Positions 14,319 to 15,735 of a stretch of 15,735 bases of DNA are shown in pieces. The stretch covers positions 1 to 15,735 of the forward strand of contig JAKAIQ010000019.1 in the NCBI GenBank assembly GCA_021825035.1. The letters run 5' to 3'. Both the position numbers and the translations under genes were made by a program. Source of the DNA: Deltaproteobacteria bacterium. Its GTDB lineage: Bacteria; Desulfobacterota; GWC2-55-46. Under the pieces are notes generated by a model. The model did no database searches and had not been told where the DNA came from. It saw only the letters and a program-made list of their open reading frames with translations. Every line of letters begins with the position of its first letter. The stretch's first letter is position 1.

Positions 14319-15735
14319 TTGGATTTAAAGAATACCACCATCCACGGACTTTCGGCAGCCCTTTCAAGAAGGGAGATATCTGCCGTTGAGGCTACCGGGT
14401 TTTTCTTGAAGCGCATAGAAGAGCTCGACGGAAGGCTCCACGCGTTCATAACCATGACGCCGGACGGGGCCATAAGAGACGCGGAGGAAGCGGATAAAAG
14501 GCTTGCAAGTAAAAGCGGCGTAACCCCGCTTACCGGCGTGCCCATATCCCTGAAAGACATATTCTGCACAAAGGGCGTAAGAACGACGTGCGCGTCAAAG
14601 ATCCTCGAAAGCTTCGTCCCGCCCTATGACGCCACTGTCGTAAAAAAACTGAAGGCCGCGGGCGCGGTTATACTTGGCAAGAACAACATGGATGAGTTCG
14701 CCATGGGTTCTTCAACCGAGAACTCCGCCTTTTTCCTAACGAGGAACCCATGGGATGAAGACCGCGTGCCTGGCGGAAGCTCCGGAGGCTCGGCCGCCTC
14801 TGTCGCGGCCGGAGAGTGCGTTGCGTCGGTAGGAACCGACACCGGAGGCTCCATCAGGCAGCCCGCCTCATGCTGCGGCGTTGTGGGGCTCAAACCGACA
14901 TACGGAAGGGTATCGAGGTTCGGGATGATAGCCTTCGCCTCATCCCTCGACCAGGCGGGCCCTCTTACAAGGGACGTTACGGACGCGGCAATAATGCTTA
15001 ACGCCATGGCCGGCTTCGACCGCCGCGATTCGACATCAGCGGATTTGCCTGTACCTGACTATACGTCATTTTTGAAGCCCGAATTAAAGGGGCTTAAAGC
15101 CGGGATACCAAGGGAATACTTCACAGAGGGGATGGACAGAGATGTCGAAGAGGCCGTAAAAAAGGCTATCGAAGTCTTTAGAATGAATGGGGCCGAGATA
15201 GTGCCCTTGAGCCTCCCGCATACCGAATACGCCGTGGCCGTCTATTATCTCGTGGCCACAGCGGAAGCGAGCAGCAACCTCGCGCGCTATGATGGCGTCA
15301 AGTACGGGCTGAGGGCCGGAGGGAAGAACCTGATCGAGATGTACAAAAACACGAGAAACGCCGGGTTCGGCCCGGAGGTGAAAAGAAGGATAATGCTCGG
15401 GACCTACTCCCTTTCGGCCGGATATTACGACGCGTACTACAGGAAGGCCTCCCAGGTAAGGACGCTTATCAAAAACGACTTTACCGAGGCTTTCAAGAAA
15501 TGCGACGTTATCCTTACGCCTACCGCACCCACGGCGGCTTTCAGGATCGGGGAAAAGGCGGCGGACCCGCTTACCATGTACCTTTCCGACATCTTCACCA
15601 TTTCATGCAACCTCGCGGGGATACCCGGGATATCCCTTCCGTGCGGTTTTACAGGTCAGGGCCTTCCGGTGGGCCTCCAGATTCTCGGAAAGGAATTCGA
15701 TGAAGGTACGATCCTTCGTGCGGCCTTCGCCTATG
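14319..15735 (+). CDS. gatA: Aspartyl/glutamyl-tRNA amidotransferase subunit A (3' end beyond window)
   Basis: Amidase subunit that releases ammonia from glutamine for tRNA transamidation. The frame starts with TTG at 14319, six bases after an AAAGGAG ribosome binding site, and stays open to the window edge (472 codons of an expected 480-490). The start MDLKNTTIHGLSAAL matches the family N-terminus. The amidase Ser-cisSer-Lys triad is K79 (VPISLKDIF), S154 (VPGGSSGGSAAS) and S178 (GTDTGGSIRQPAS), the same numbers as known for Staphylococcus GatA. Further landmarks are GLKPTYGRVSRFG, SLDQAGPLTRDV, RRIMLGTYSLSAGYYDAYY, LTPTAPTAAF and NLAGIPGISLPCGF. Because of the TTG start it is easily missed by ATG-only searches. 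gatB is not in view; it may follow or lie elsewhere. Confidence 0.97.
   Translation, partial: MDLKNTTIHGLSAALSRREISAVEATGFFLKRIEELDGRLHAFITMTPDGAIRDAEEADKRLASKSGVTPLTGVPISLKDIFCTKGVRTTCASKILESFVPPYDATVVKKLKAAGAVILGKNNMDEFAMGSSTENSAFFLTRNPWDEDRVPGGSSGGSAASVAAGECVASVGTDTGGSIRQPASCCGVVGLKPTYGRVSRFGMIAFASSLDQAGPLTRDVTDAAIMLNAMAGFDRRDSTSADLPVPDYTSFLKPELKGLKAGIPREYFTEGMDRDVEEAVKKAIEVFRMNGAEIVPLSLPHTEYAVAVYYLVATAEASSNLARYDGVKYGLRAGGKNLIEMYKNTRNAGFGPEVKRRIMLGTYSLSAGYYDAYYRKASQVRTLIKNDFTEAFKKCDVILTPTAPTAAFRIGEKAADPLTMYLSDIFTISCNLAGIPGISLPCGFTGQGLPVGLQILGKEFDEGTILRAAFAY

Overview
The window is dominated by one large minus-strand operon for respiratory complex I (NADH:quinone oxidoreductase). Read in transcription order from right to left it runs nuoA, B, C, D, E, F, G, an inserted cyclic-nucleotide-binding-domain gene, then nuoH, I, J, K, L and the first 76 codons of nuoM, which leaves the window at base 1. 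NuoC and NuoD are separate proteins, and the NADH-oxidising module (NuoE, F, G) is complete, so this is a full NADH dehydrogenase rather than the 11-subunit form. All subunits have normal length and their iron-sulphur, FMN/NADH and proton-channel signature residues can be seen. The layout (separate nuoC and nuoD, a molybdopterin-type C-terminal extension on NuoG, frequent ATA and AGG codons, middling GC, gatC-gatA as neighbours) suggests a Gram-negative lineage in or near the Desulfobacterota/Nitrospirota/Acidobacteriota range. That placement is inference from general appearance, not from a search.

Region by region: 1-12432 is the nuo operon, tightly packed, with ATGA overlaps at nuoB/nuoC and nuoH/nuoI and 2-4 base gaps at nuoJ/K/L. 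At 12433-12689 is the control region: a good sigma70-type promoter (TTGACA, 17-base spacer, TATCTT) pointing into nuoA, with a perfect 20-bp palindrome built from three GTATAC units just upstream of its -35. At 12690-13484 is a nitrilase-superfamily carbon-nitrogen hydrolase, also on the minus strand, with its own candidate promoter. At 13647-13897 is a compact one-gene unit for a 30-residue lysine/threonine-rich peptide ending in a Cys-Cys pair, with promoter, folded leader, strong ribosome binding site and a strong intrinsic terminator. At 13994-15735, on the plus strand, are gatC and the 5' part of gatA (TTG start), two subunits of the tRNA-dependent amidotransferase.

The main points for a second look are the cNMP-binding domain protein between nuoG and nuoH, the Lys/Thr-rich micropeptide gene, an unusual set of extra cluster ligands (CxxDxxC) in NuoG, and the triple-GTATAC palindrome at the operon promoter. 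No tRNA, rRNA, CRISPR array or insertion sequence was seen. No gene-free stretch exceeds 300 bases; the longest is 12433-12689. Everything was read by eye, and family assignments rest on recognised motifs rather than on database searches.
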